64,000 nucleotides of DNA from the NCBI GenBank assembly GCA_905214435.1, contig CAJMMA010000003.1, positions 18,370-82,369 on the forward strand, given 5' to 3'. Both the position numbers and the translations under genes were made by a program. The DNA comes from an uncultured bacterium. Lineage in GTDB: Bacteria > Actinomycetota > Coriobacteriia > Coriobacteriales > Coriobacteriaceae. Positions 17,901 to 26,190 of the stretch are shown here, one piece after another (positions within the stretch are counted from its first letter, which is position 1; each line of letters begins with the position of its first letter). The notes under the pieces were generated by a model that worked only from the letters and a program-made list of their open reading frames with translations, made no database searches and was not told where the DNA came from.

Positions 17901-18787
17901 GCCAGATGATGCACTTTGTGGACAAGAACAACCCCGAGAACATCATCGATGCCGCGGTAAAGCGCCAGAAGGATCGCGCGAGCGGCCAGACGTCGTTCTT
18001 CGATATGTTTGGCGACGTTGAGGGCTCGGGCTTTGAGGTGAGCGTGCCCGATCCGGATGGCCAGGAATGGGACCGCCACCTTAAGTTGAGTCAGGAGAAG
18101 GAGGTTCTGGGCATCTATGTCTCGGACCACCCGCTACGCCCGTTTGAGTATGCACTAGCCAAGGCGCGTGACTTCTCGTTCTCGCAGATCGACACCGGCT
18201 ACGAAGTTCAGAATCCTACGGGCGGCACCATCAACCAGGAAATTCCCGAGGGCAAGGCGCTGTGGTGGGCCGGCATGGTCTCGAGCGTGTCCAAGCGCGT
18301 GACCAAAAACGGTGACCCCATGGGCATCGTGCAGCTCGAGGACATGGAAGGCGAGGCCACCGTCGTCGTGTTCCCCAAGACCTACAAGGAGGCCGAGGGG
18401 TACCTGTACGGCGAGGTCGATCCCGAGACCGGCGCGCAGCTGTCCGATGCCTTTGTGCGCATTAAGGGCAAGCTCGAGCGCTCGGACCGCGGCGACCAGA
18501 TCATCGCGCAGGAGATCGTGCCGCTCGAGCTCAACGAGGAGAACAACAAGCCCAAGGTGTTTGAGGTCATGGTGCCCAACAGCCGCTTTAGCCAGGGCAA
18601 TATGGCGCGCCTGGCCACGGTGCTCACCGCTAACCCGGGCGGCGACCGCGTGGAGATCTTTATCGAGCAGGTGGACGGGCGCGTGCTGCGTGCCGAGGTA
18701 CCTGCCAAGGTCAACGCGCGTTCGATTCCGCTGCTGGCCGAGGCCAAGGCCATTGTGGGTAACCAGGGCCGCGTGACGGTGATCTAA
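14984..18787 (+). CDS. dnaE: DNA polymerase III alpha subunit
   Basis: 1267 residues, somewhat longer than the usual 1150-1200. The PHP domain starts at once (VHLHNHTVFSMLDGATRI; ITDHGYMYGVPDLA). The C-family polymerase palm has the catalytic acidic pair in EMPDIDMDFDD (about 464-474). The tandem helix-hairpin-helix region includes GLAGIRGVGTGVAQAI and the C-terminus carries an OB fold (ALWWAGMVSSVSKRVTKNGD, about 1090 on). Extra length comes partly from an insertion in the PHP domain around residues 60-115. It is the replicative polymerase of the cell, cytoplasmic at the fork. It is followed 10-28 bp later by the SNF2 gene. Confidence 0.97.
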   Translation: MAFVHLHNHTVFSMLDGATRIQDMVNRAVELGMPAVAITDHGYMYGVPDLALACDAVNHNTPEYKTWSHDKAFLEKDRRDELVEPDPEANPREHAQYVKDMAMWDEKGNIDELKPPLVIKPIFGCEVYFTPDETLARDHKPELYHMILLAKDQEGYVNLMQTVSEAAVQGFYYKPRVTLDNLRRHAKGMICTSACIAGIIPKYIDRGDMEGAIKWAETFRDTFDPGDFYIEIQEHGITTDNGLTDEQMDRTLIDIAKQVGVKVIATNDFHYLRREDAPVQDVIMCIGMNAKVDDPNRMRMTGSEFYMKTEEEMRAMFPYCPEACDNTLEIADKCYVELDWDSIILPRFPLLDPGETHESQFRRECEKGLRQHYGDDWATREIGGVNIKERFEYEYKVICDKGFAAYFLIVAEYVQWAKDNGIGVGPGRGSAAGAIVAYAMNITAFDPLENGLMFERFLSPQRTEMPDIDMDFDDERRLEVVEHVRQLYGPEKVTHVITYSTIKAKQAINDAARVLDYPVYMGQRLSKMVSSDPKVKLKQVLEKQPGKEDLFNPDFAEAYKKDDDARRIIDTALSIEGLTRGEGVHACAVLICRDPVNEHVPTKLDTKGGVEITQYEGHTVADMGLLKMDFLGLRTLTVISKAKANIKKNFGIDIKEEEIPFDDPEIFKLMGSGHTAGVFQVESAGMTATIKNMKPTEYKHVVALIALYRPGPLGAGMVSSYINRMNGKEPAVSYDDRLDDILGETYGTMVYQEQVMLISVEMCGFSKGESDSRIRKPVAKKKIKLLTSTVLHWEDGSDETTYDHWMNGAIKNNYTREVAQKIWDDVLEFASYAFNKSHSAGYAILVMQTAWLKAHYPHEYMAAVLTSYTGKTDKIVHYVSACRHDGIPVLSPDVNESGTEFTATKEGVRFGLAGIRGVGTGVAQAIIAEREAGGPFKTLHDFVERVDSSQANRRVIESLIKAGAFDSTGYPRRQMMHFVDKNNPENIIDAAVKRQKDRASGQTSFFDMFGDVEGSGFEVSVPDPDGQEWDRHLKLSQEKEVLGIYVSDHPLRPFEYALAKARDFSFSQIDTGYEVQNPTGGTINQEIPEGKALWWAGMVSSVSKRVTKNGDPMGIVQLEDMEGEATVVVFPKTYKEAEGYLYGEVDPETGAQLSDAFVRIKGKLERSDRGDQIIAQEIVPLELNEENNKPKVFEVMVPNSRFSQGNMARLATVLTANPGGDRVEIFIEQVDGRVLRAEVPAKVNARSIPLLAEAKAIVGNQGRVTVI

Positions 18788-18815
18788 GCTACCCCGGGTG
18801 AGATTGGAGGAAGTG

Positions 18816-21800
18816 ATGGCGCAGGGGACGTTTGTGCAGGCGCTTCGCAAAGAGGCGGCGTTGAGCGGCACCTTTATGAAGGGGCGTTCGCTCATGCTCA
18901 ACGGTGCCGTGCTGTCGATCGAGGACAGCGGCTCGCGCTTCTCCAAAAACGTGACGGTCGAGGGCACGGTGCGCGGCTCGCGCGGTGACCTGTACAAGAC
19001 GCACGTGGCGCTCGACATGGACGAGCACGAGGTTATCGACTACGACTGCGACTGCCCCGCCGCATACCGCTATCCCGGTATGTGTAAGCACGCTATTGCC
19101 ACGGCGCTGGCGTATTTGGATGCCAGCGGCGCCGAGCCCGTCGAAGGTTTGCGCACGCCGGTTCGCACGTTTACGGCGCAGCCGAAACAGCCCGCGCGCG
19201 CCATGTCCGCCGCGCCGGCCGTCAACCCCAACTTTCCCTTCCCGGCGCCCGTCCCCACGAGCCCGAGCCTTGTGGCGGCGCTCTCCGATCTTTCGGACGC
19301 GCGCATGGATGAGCTGGCGAGCATGCGCCGCAAGCTTGCCGGTGCCGTTGATCCCGACGCCCCCAAAGCGGCATTGGAGCCCTCGTTGGTGCCGTACTAC
19401 AATCCGCTGTTCGCTGACCGCTTTAGCTGGGCGCTCGAGTTCCGCATTCGCTGTGGATCGGTCTCCTACGTGGTCAAGGACATCGACGGCATGGCCGATG
19501 CCTACGTGCGCGGCGGCACGTTCTCCTATGGCAAGAAGCTCACGTTTGTCCATTCACCTGAGGCCTTTGACGAAACATCGGCAAAGCTGCTCAACCTTGT
19601 TGTGACGACAGTTGCCTATCTCGATGACATCACAAGCTCGCGTTCGGCGTCGTACGACTTTGCCCGCAGCGGTTTTGTTGCCGAGCGTCAGTTGCCGCTG
19701 TCCGAGCATAGCATCGTATATGTGCTGGACCTGCTGCGCGGCCAGACCATCTCCTTTGAGCCCGCCTGGTCGCGGGGGATGACGACGCATCGCACCTACG
19801 ACGTGGCGGTTGAGCTGTCTCCGCAAGGGGAGGACGAGGCATCCGCTAAGCGCCCACCGCTGCTTGCCGCCAAAATCGCGCCGGCGGCTGGTGGTAGCTA
19901 TGACCTGCGCCTGCCCGCCGATATGTACTGCTTTGCGTCGGGCGATGCCGCCTACTTGGTTGACACGCGCCGCGCGCGCCGTACCGACGCTGCATTTGCT
20001 CAGCATGCCGCACCTTTTTTGTCGCGCTTGCTGCCGTGCCGCACGCCCGCCCATATTGCCGCCGAGCAGGTGGGTGAGTTCTGCCGTATGGCGCTGCCCA
20101 TTTTGCGCGACTACACCGACCTCACCGCGCCCGCCGCGCTCGATACCGTGGCACCCGAGCCGAGCTTTGCTATGGCGATCGGTGTCGACGATGGGCTCGT
20201 GACCTGCAAAATTACGGTTACCTACGGCGATTGGTCGGCGGATCTCTTTAGCCTGGGCGCTCCGGGCAGCCCCTTCGAAGAGCAGCGCCCCGGTGTGCCG
20301 CCCCGCGACGAGGTGGCGGAGTTTCGCGTTATGGACACGGCGGCCCTGTATTTCGACTTTTACGAGGGCGGCCTGGCATTTGAGGAACGCGATGACGAGA
20401 GCCTGTTCCACTTGCTGACCGAGGGCCTGTCCGCCCTGTCCGAGCTGGGCGAGGTCATGCTCAGCGACCGCCTGCGCCAGGTCTCGGTCCGCCCTGCGCC
20501 CAAGCTTTCGGTGCGTGCAACCGTCAAGAGCAACCTGCTCGACGTCGAGCTGGGCGCGAGCGGTCTTTCGGCGGCAGACCTTGCCATCTACCTCGACTCC
20601 TACAAGCGTCACCAGACGTTTGCGCGTCTCACGTCGGGCGACATCATTCGCCTGGACGAGGGTGCCCGTGCCGCGTTTGGCCTTGCCGAGGACCTGGGCG
20701 TTGATGCCGTCGATCTGCTCGACGGCGTGTCGCTTCCCGCGTCGAGCACCCTGTTCGTCGACAGCATGCTCGCACGCACGCCGGCGCTCGAGGCCGATCG
20801 CGACGCTGCGTTCCGCCGTACCGTCGAGCGCCTGGGCACGCTCGGCAAGATGGACTTTACGGTGCCGGCATCGCTCAAGGCAACGATGCGCGGCTACCAG
20901 GTCGACGGATACCAGTGGCTCGGCTCGCTCGAACACCTGGGCCTTGGCGGCATCTTGGCCGACGACATGGGCCTGGGCAAAACGCTCCAGATGATTGCGC
21001 ATATTCTGGCGCGCGTGGAGGCGGGGGACACCAAGCCCACGCTCGTGGTATGCCCGGCCTCACTCGTGTACAACTGGACTGCCGAGCTGGAGCGCTTTGC
21101 CCCGTCGCTCGATGTGTGCGCCATTGTGGGCGCCAAGGCTCAACGCCGCGTGCAGATCGCCGGCGTGGCCGAGCATAGCGTGGTTGTGACGTCGTATGAT
21201 CTTATGCGGCGCGATATCGACGAGTACGTCGAGCAGGATTTTGCCCGCGTGGTGCTCGATGAGGCCCAGTACATTAAAAACCCGCTCACGCAGGTGGCGC
21301 GCGCCGCAAAGCGCCTGCCTGCCGGCGCGCGCTTTGCCCTGACGGGCACGCCCATCGAAAACCGCTTGTCCGAGCTCTGGAGCATCTTCGACTTTTTGAT
21401 GCCGGGCCTGCTTGGCACGCGCGAGTCGTTTGCCAAGCGCTTCGAAAGCCCGGTTGAGCACGCCGAGGGCGACAGCGCCGCTCGCCTGCAGGCGCTCGTG
21501 TCGCCGTTTGTGCTGCGCCGTGTTAAGGAAGACGTGGTGGCCGACCTGCCCGAGAAGATCGAAGACACCGTCATGGCGCAGCTTACCGGCGAGCAGCGCA
21601 AGCTCTACCTGGCCAACCAGGACCGCATCGCCCAGCAGGTGCAGCACCGCGAGGCTGGGGAGTTTAAGAAGGACAAGCTCAAGGTGCTCGCCGAGCTCAC
21701 CAAGCTGCGCCAGATCTGCTGCGACCCGCGTCTACACTACGAGGATTACAAGGCGGGGAGCGCCAAGCTCGATACGTGCATGGAGCTCGTTCACGGCGCC

Positions 21801-22280
21801 CTCGACGGCGGGCATCGCATCCTGTTGTTCAGCCAGTTTACGGGTATGCTCGATATCATCGGTAAGCGCTTGGCCAAGGAGGACATCGCCTTCCTTAAGC
21901 TCACGGGCGCTTCGTCTAAGGAGAGCCGCGCCAAGATGGTCGCGCAGTTCCAAGCGGGCGAGGTTCCGGTCTTTTTGATTTCGCTCAAGGCGGGCGGCGT
22001 GGGCCTCAACCTGACGGCGGCCGACGTGGTCATTCACTACGACCCGTGGTGGAACGTGGCGGCGCAGGACCAAGCGACCGACCGCGCGCATCGTATTGGC
22101 CAGCAACATACCGTGACCGTGTACAAGCTCATCGCCAAGGACACGATCGAGGAACGCATTATGCAGATGCAGGAGTCCAAGCGCGACCTGGTCAACAGCG
22201 TGCTTGGCGGCGACGGCATCTCGTCGGCGCTGTTTACCCGCGAAGATGTTCTGGCACTGCTGGGCGGCGACGGGCGCTAG
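18816..22280 (+). CDS. SWIM zinc-finger SNF2/RapA-family ATPase
   Basis: 1154 residues from ATG 18816, preferred over the in-frame GTG 18798 because GGAGG (18806-18810) is 5 bp upstream. The N-terminal SWIM zinc finger is CDCPAAYRYPGMCKHA (about 77-92). A long region of unknown fold follows (about 130-680). The Snf2 helicase core has DDMGLGKTLQMIAHI (about 713), DEAQYIKNP (about 813), LTGTPIENRLSELWSIFDF and, in the second RecA domain, HRIGQQHTVTVYKLI. Such enzymes remodel protein-DNA contacts or free stalled RNA polymerase, but bacterial SWIM-SNF2 functions are mostly unassigned. The tight link to dnaE is notable. Confidence 0.9.
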   Translation: MAQGTFVQALRKEAALSGTFMKGRSLMLNGAVLSIEDSGSRFSKNVTVEGTVRGSRGDLYKTHVALDMDEHEVIDYDCDCPAAYRYPGMCKHAIATALAYLDASGAEPVEGLRTPVRTFTAQPKQPARAMSAAPAVNPNFPFPAPVPTSPSLVAALSDLSDARMDELASMRRKLAGAVDPDAPKAALEPSLVPYYNPLFADRFSWALEFRIRCGSVSYVVKDIDGMADAYVRGGTFSYGKKLTFVHSPEAFDETSAKLLNLVVTTVAYLDDITSSRSASYDFARSGFVAERQLPLSEHSIVYVLDLLRGQTISFEPAWSRGMTTHRTYDVAVELSPQGEDEASAKRPPLLAAKIAPAAGGSYDLRLPADMYCFASGDAAYLVDTRRARRTDAAFAQHAAPFLSRLLPCRTPAHIAAEQVGEFCRMALPILRDYTDLTAPAALDTVAPEPSFAMAIGVDDGLVTCKITVTYGDWSADLFSLGAPGSPFEEQRPGVPPRDEVAEFRVMDTAALYFDFYEGGLAFEERDDESLFHLLTEGLSALSELGEVMLSDRLRQVSVRPAPKLSVRATVKSNLLDVELGASGLSAADLAIYLDSYKRHQTFARLTSGDIIRLDEGARAAFGLAEDLGVDAVDLLDGVSLPASSTLFVDSMLARTPALEADRDAAFRRTVERLGTLGKMDFTVPASLKATMRGYQVDGYQWLGSLEHLGLGGILADDMGLGKTLQMIAHILARVEAGDTKPTLVVCPASLVYNWTAELERFAPSLDVCAIVGAKAQRRVQIAGVAEHSVVVTSYDLMRRDIDEYVEQDFARVVLDEAQYIKNPLTQVARAAKRLPAGARFALTGTPIENRLSELWSIFDFLMPGLLGTRESFAKRFESPVEHAEGDSAARLQALVSPFVLRRVKEDVVADLPEKIEDTVMAQLTGEQRKLYLANQDRIAQQVQHREAGEFKKDKLKVLAELTKLRQICCDPRLHYEDYKAGSAKLDTCMELVHGALDGGHRILLFSQFTGMLDIIGKRLAKEDIAFLKLTGASSKESRAKMVAQFQAGEVPVFLISLKAGGVGLNLTAADVVIHYDPWWNVAAQDQATDRAHRIGQQHTVTVYKLIAKDTIEERIMQMQESKRDLVNSVLGGDGISSALFTREDVLALLGGDGR

Positions 22281-22445
22281 CCGCGCGCGGGGTGGGACTG
22301 CTGGAGTGGGCAGGACGGTCGACGCATTTTGGCCCGACCGCTTGCCTGATCCGTTATGTGTTCATTTGCAATGCCGTGGATGGTTTGCCTGCCTTTGGGC
22401 ATAAGAACCATCAAGAACATTGGCACATCAGAAAAGGAGAACATC

Positions 22446-22808
22446 ATGGCGAAATTCTTTAAGGACCCCGACGGTAAGCTCATCGCCGCTCTTGGCAACG
22501 ACGTTGCAACCCCTGCCGGCTGCACGGAGCTGACCGCGAACACCGAGGACGCGGCGCACGAGAAGCACGTGCCTGTTGTCGAGACCGAGCGTGATGGTCA
22601 CGTGATCCGCGCACGCGTGGGCTCGGTCGAACATCCCAGCCTGCCCGAGCACTATATTGAGTGGATCGCCCTTGAGGCTGAGGGCCGTCTGGAGATCCAT
22701 TACCTTGAGCCCGGCATGAAGCCCGCGACGTTTTTTGCCGGCGGTTCCAAGACCGGTACCGTCTATGCCTACTGCAACCTGCACGGGTTGTGGTCCGCGA
22801 CGTTCTAG
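22446..22808 (+). CDS. Superoxide reductase, 1Fe (neelaredoxin) type
   Basis: 120 residues from ATG 22446, which has AAAGGAG 6-9 bp upstream; an in-frame ATG at 22356 lacks a site. It reduces superoxide to peroxide without making oxygen, a typical protection for anaerobes. All five iron ligands of the SOR centre are visible: H41 (in EKHVPVV), H63 and H69 (EHPSLPEHYIEW), C110 and H113 (CNLHGLW). The Glu-Lys pair beside the first His (E39, K40) is kept. The desulforedoxin Cys4 domain of 2Fe-SOR is absent; the N-terminus is a short extension instead. A monocistronic unit ended by a hairpin. Confidence 0.93.
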   Translation: MAKFFKDPDGKLIAALGNDVATPAGCTELTANTEDAAHEKHVPVVETERDGHVIRARVGSVEHPSLPEHYIEWIALEAEGRLEIHYLEPGMKPATFFAGGSKTGTVYAYCNLHGLWSATF

Positions 22809-22854
22809 GAGCGCGCCCCCGCTCGGGGTATCATAGCTAGCATATGCACATGCG

Positions 22855-22886
22855 AGCGCCGACTGCATTATGCGGCCGGCGCTTTT
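22855..22886 (+). terminator. Terminator after superoxide reductase
   Basis: AGCGCCG / CGGCGCT stem (22855-22861, 22877-22883) followed by TTT. Confidence 0.65.
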
Positions 22887-22925
22887 ACTGCGACAACGAT
22901 GGTTTACGACGGAAAGGGCTGAGCC

Positions 22926-24911
22926 ATGAAGCTCGCGCTTGCACAGATCGATATGCGCCTGGGTGATATTGAGGGCATTTGCGGCCGCATCGAGGACCAG
23001 GCCCGTCTGGCCCACGAGCGCGGGGCGCGCGTGCTGTGCGTTCCGGCTCCGCTCTTTATGGGCGCCATGCCCGGTGGCCTGGTGGGCACTGCCGACTTTG
23101 AGCACGACATGCTTGCTGGCTTGACTGGTGTCGCCGAGCGTATCCAGGAGCTTGACATGATCTGCATCGTGCCCGCGGCGGTTTCGTTTGAGGGCCAGCC
23201 GCTGCTCGACTACATGATGCTCAAGGACGGTCATGTGGTGCCGGCGCGTTCGAGCATTGCCCTGCAGCGTGGCGAGAACAACGACACGCGTTGGGCGCCG
23301 CCGGTGTTCGACGTGGACGGCGTGCGCATTGCCGTGATTTTTGACTTGGACCGCGAACTCGAGATGTTGCCGACCGGTGTTGACCTCATTGCGTATTTCC
23401 AATTCAACGCGTTTGACATGACCGACCGCGAGACTGCTGCCATTGCCGCCGTACGCAGCGGCGCCTACCGCAAGATCGCATCCAAGCGCAGCGTGTGGTT
23501 TGCCTGCATGGCGCCGGTCGGTGCCTATGACGAGTCGGTGTATACCGGCGGTTCGTTTGTGCTCGACGACTGCGGTCGCGTGGTGGCCCAGGCGCCGTGT
23601 TTTGAGGAGAGCCTGCTGGTTCAGGAGATTCAGCGCGGCGTGATGCTCGATGCCCTGGAAGATCACGAACTGCCCGAGTTCCGTTCCGAGGAGTGGCTGT
23701 GGCAGGCGCTGGTGCTCGCCGTGCGCGATAACGCCCGAGCCCACGGTGCGTCGCGTGCTGTGGTGGCACTCGAGGGTGACTTGCCGTCGTCCCTGCTGGC
23801 GGCACTGGCCGTCGACGCTCTGGGCTCGCGCAACGTGATCGGCCTGGTGCTGGACCGCAACCGCATCTTTACGCCGGCACAGGAGGAGGCCGAGGCCGCC
23901 CGTTGCGCCGCCGTTCGCGCGATTGCCGAGCGCCTGCATATTCGCACGGTTGAGCGCGATGCGCCGGATGCGGCGCGCGTACTCGACCGCGATGTGTCGG
24001 CGGGCGATGCCGAGCGCCTGCGCTCGCGTACGCTGGGCCTCATGTTGGAGGACACGGCGCTCGAGCTGGGCGCGATGGCTCTGAGCCCGCTTTCCAAGAC
24101 CGAGTACGCGTTGGCGGCACCGGCGCTTTGCGGTGGCTACCAGGGCGATTACGCGCCCTTTGGCGATGTGTATATGTCGACCCTCGAGTTTGTGGCGCGT
24201 GTGCGCAACCGCACGTCTGCCGTGGTGCCGCAGGAGCTCGTGACGCTCAACGCGGTGGAGGATTGCATGGAGCGCGTGCTGGCGCGGGCGCTCTCGACGC
24301 TCGACGGCCCGGTCGACATGCTCGATCGCGCGGCGCAGCTGCTCGGTGGGCTCGAGCCGGGCGAGGTCGATGGTGCGCTTGAGTCGCACGTGGACCGCAG
24401 CCGACCCTTCGACGATATCCCAATGGCCGCCGGCAAGCCCGAGGCTTGCTCGCTGCTGCTGATGCTCGTGCGTCAGGGCGAGGCCGCCCGCCGCATGCTG
24501 CCGACGGCGCCGATCGTCTCGGCCCGTTCGTTTGTCGAGCGCGCCTGGCCGTACATGCTCGCGTGGTCCGACCTGGGGCTGAGCGGCAAGGAACGCATGA
24601 CGGTCGATTCGCTGGCGCGCGCTGAGGTGAACCGCTTTGCCGACGAGGATACAAGCGAGCGCATGCGTGGCGAGATGATGGGCATATTGGGTGACCTGTT
24701 GGGTATTTCGCCCGAGCAGATGGAGGAGCTGCGCTCCGAGGATGGCCAGCGTCGCCTGCATGAGGGTATGAAGAAGTTTGAGGGCGAGGTCCAGGACGCC
24801 ATCGAAAAGATGATGGGCGGCCAGGGCGGACCGCAAGGTGGTCCTCAGGGTGGCCCGATGCCGCATCCGCCGGTTAATCCCCGACAGTTCCCATTCTTCT
24901 CGCAGAACTAA
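22926..24911 (+). CDS. NAD-synthetase-like protein with degenerate nitrilase and synthetase sites
   Basis: 661 residues. Overall layout follows glutamine-dependent NadE: an N-terminal nitrilase fold (1-235, beginning MKLALAQIDMRLGDIEG and including YTGGSFVLDDCGRVVAQAP) then an adenine-alpha-hydrolase fold (255-430). Every catalytic element is changed. The nitrilase Glu position is A41 (VPAPLF), the Lys position aligns with S110, and the Cys of the usual ICED aligns with D140 (IFDLDRE). The PP-loop SGGIDS is EGDLPS (283-288) and the TTGNKSE motif is SPLSKTE (387-393). A further 230-residue C-terminal part ends in a Gly-Gln-Pro-rich tail (GGQGGPQGGPQGGP). The frame is intact over 2 kb with good codon use, so it is a maintained protein, not a dying gene. 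Real function unknown; it is unlikely to make NAD. It precedes ruvCAB. Confidence 0.8.
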   Translation: MKLALAQIDMRLGDIEGICGRIEDQARLAHERGARVLCVPAPLFMGAMPGGLVGTADFEHDMLAGLTGVAERIQELDMICIVPAAVSFEGQPLLDYMMLKDGHVVPARSSIALQRGENNDTRWAPPVFDVDGVRIAVIFDLDRELEMLPTGVDLIAYFQFNAFDMTDRETAAIAAVRSGAYRKIASKRSVWFACMAPVGAYDESVYTGGSFVLDDCGRVVAQAPCFEESLLVQEIQRGVMLDALEDHELPEFRSEEWLWQALVLAVRDNARAHGASRAVVALEGDLPSSLLAALAVDALGSRNVIGLVLDRNRIFTPAQEEAEAARCAAVRAIAERLHIRTVERDAPDAARVLDRDVSAGDAERLRSRTLGLMLEDTALELGAMALSPLSKTEYALAAPALCGGYQGDYAPFGDVYMSTLEFVARVRNRTSAVVPQELVTLNAVEDCMERVLARALSTLDGPVDMLDRAAQLLGGLEPGEVDGALESHVDRSRPFDDIPMAAGKPEACSLLLMLVRQGEAARRMLPTAPIVSARSFVERAWPYMLAWSDLGLSGKERMTVDSLARAEVNRFADEDTSERMRGEMMGILGDLLGISPEQMEELRSEDGQRRLHEGMKKFEGEVQDAIEKMMGGQGGPQGGPQGGPMPHPPVNPRQFPFFSQN

Positions 24912-25048
24912 ACTGGGGATGGGATTCGCTCTCAACCCCGATACTTCAACTAAGCATCTTGACCCCGTTGTGTTATTCTAGAACAGACGTTCGTGAGTAG
25001 TGCGCGGGGCCTTGCCTTGCGCTTGGTAAAAGACGAGGGGAGGTTGGC

Positions 25049-25570
25049 TTGGTTATTTTGGGCATCGACCCCGGTTTGGCTCATACGGGTTGGGGGATTA
25101 TCGAGGAGCGGCGTGGCGAGGTTCGCTGCCGTGCCTATGGCTGCATCGAGACCAGCGCAGGCAGTCCGCTCGCGGTGCGCCTGTCGCATATCGCCCGCGA
25201 CCTCAAGGGTGTCGTGGAGCGTTATCGACCCGATACCGCTGCCATCGAGAGCATCTACTTTGGCGCTAATGTCCGCTCGGCAATCCCCACGGCACATGCC
25301 CGCGGTGCCGCGCTCGTGGCGCTTTCGGAGTGCGCGCTCGAGATCGGCGAGTACACGCCTATGCAGATCAAGCAGGCTGTGGTGGGTACCGGTGCCGCAG
25401 ATAAGCGGCAGGTCGCCTACATGGTGCGCACGCTCACGCAGCTCGATCACGACCCGCATCCCGACCATGCCGCCGATGCCCTGGCCTGCGCCATCTGCCA
25501 CGTTAACCTCAGCCGTACCCGGGCGCTTACCGGCGGCGAGTTCTATCAACAGAGAGGAACCGGATACTGA
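25049..25570 (+). CDS. ruvC: Holliday junction resolvase RuvC
   Basis: 173 residues. It cuts Holliday junctions symmetrically in the RuvABC complex. Acidic active-site residues are seen in GIDPGLAHTGWG (first Asp), AAIESIYFG (Glu) and DHAADALACA (last Asp). The start is TTG 25049, set by GAGGGGAGG ending 5 bp upstream and by the conserved VILGIDPG beginning. The stop codon overlaps the ruvA start by one base, giving a compact ruvC-ruvA-ruvB operon. Confidence 0.95.
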   Translation: MVILGIDPGLAHTGWGIIEERRGEVRCRAYGCIETSAGSPLAVRLSHIARDLKGVVERYRPDTAAIESIYFGANVRSAIPTAHARGAALVALSECALEIGEYTPMQIKQAVVGTGAADKRQVAYMVRTLTQLDHDPHPDHAADALACAICHVNLSRTRALTGGEFYQQRGTGY

Positions 25571-26190
25571 TGATCTCCCAGCTCCACGGAACGCTTGTCG
25601 AGGCCACGATGAGCTCTGCTGTCGTCGATGTGTCGGGCGTTGGCTTTGAGCTCGGCATCTCGGGCAGCACTGCGGCCACGTTGCCGACGCCCGGCGGCGA
25701 GGTCCGCCTCTACACGCGTATGCAGGTGCGCGAGGACGCCATGACACTTTTCGGTTTTTCCTCTAAGGATGAGCGCACGATGTTCGATCGGCTCGTGTCT
25801 GTCTCGGGCGTTGGCCCGCGCTTGGCGCTCGCCGTGCTTTCCACCTATACCGTGGGGCAGCTGTATTCGCTGGTGATGGCCGAGGACGACAAGGGCATGG
25901 CCAAGGTGCCCGGTGTGGGCAAAAAGACAGCTCAGCGTCTGATCCTGGAGCTCAAGAGCACCTTTGCCAAGGACAAGGGCTTTGTGCCGGTCGACGTGAT
26001 TCCCGGCCAGGTTGCGATGCCCGTGCCCGCTGCCGCTCCCTCGGCCATCGATGACGCCCGTGCGGCGCTCCTTTCCATGGGCTTTAGCCCGCAGGAGACC
26101 GATGTTGCCCTGAGCGGGTATGATGGGCAGAATATGCGTGTCGAGGATCTGCTCGGCGCGGCGCTTAAGCGACTCGGAATGGATGCGTGA
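25570..26190 (+). CDS. ruvA: Holliday junction branch migration protein RuvA
   Basis: 206 residues. An N-terminal OB fold (ISQLHGTLVEAT), a tandem helix-hairpin-helix DNA-binding middle (LVSVSGVGPRLALAVLS; MAKVPGVGKKTAQRLILEL) and a C-terminal RuvB-contact domain (AALLSMGFSPQETDVAL) are present. The tetramer holds the junction open for RuvB. Its start overlaps the ruvC stop (TGATG) and its end overlaps the ruvB start. Confidence 0.96.
   Translation: MISQLHGTLVEATMSSAVVDVSGVGFELGISGSTAATLPTPGGEVRLYTRMQVREDAMTLFGFSSKDERTMFDRLVSVSGVGPRLALAVLSTYTVGQLYSLVMAEDDKGMAKVPGVGKKTAQRLILELKSTFAKDKGFVPVDVIPGQVAMPVPAAAPSAIDDARAALLSMGFSPQETDVALSGYDGQNMRVEDLLGAALKRLGMDA

Noticed and set aside
22926..24911. 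Functional NAD synthetase (nadE)
   Set aside because: All catalytic motifs of both domains are substituted, so the symbol was not assigned.
25049..25051. Upstream ATG/GTG as ruvC start
   Set aside because: The open frame from 24993 is in another frame; TTG 25049 has the strong ribosome site and the conserved N-terminus.
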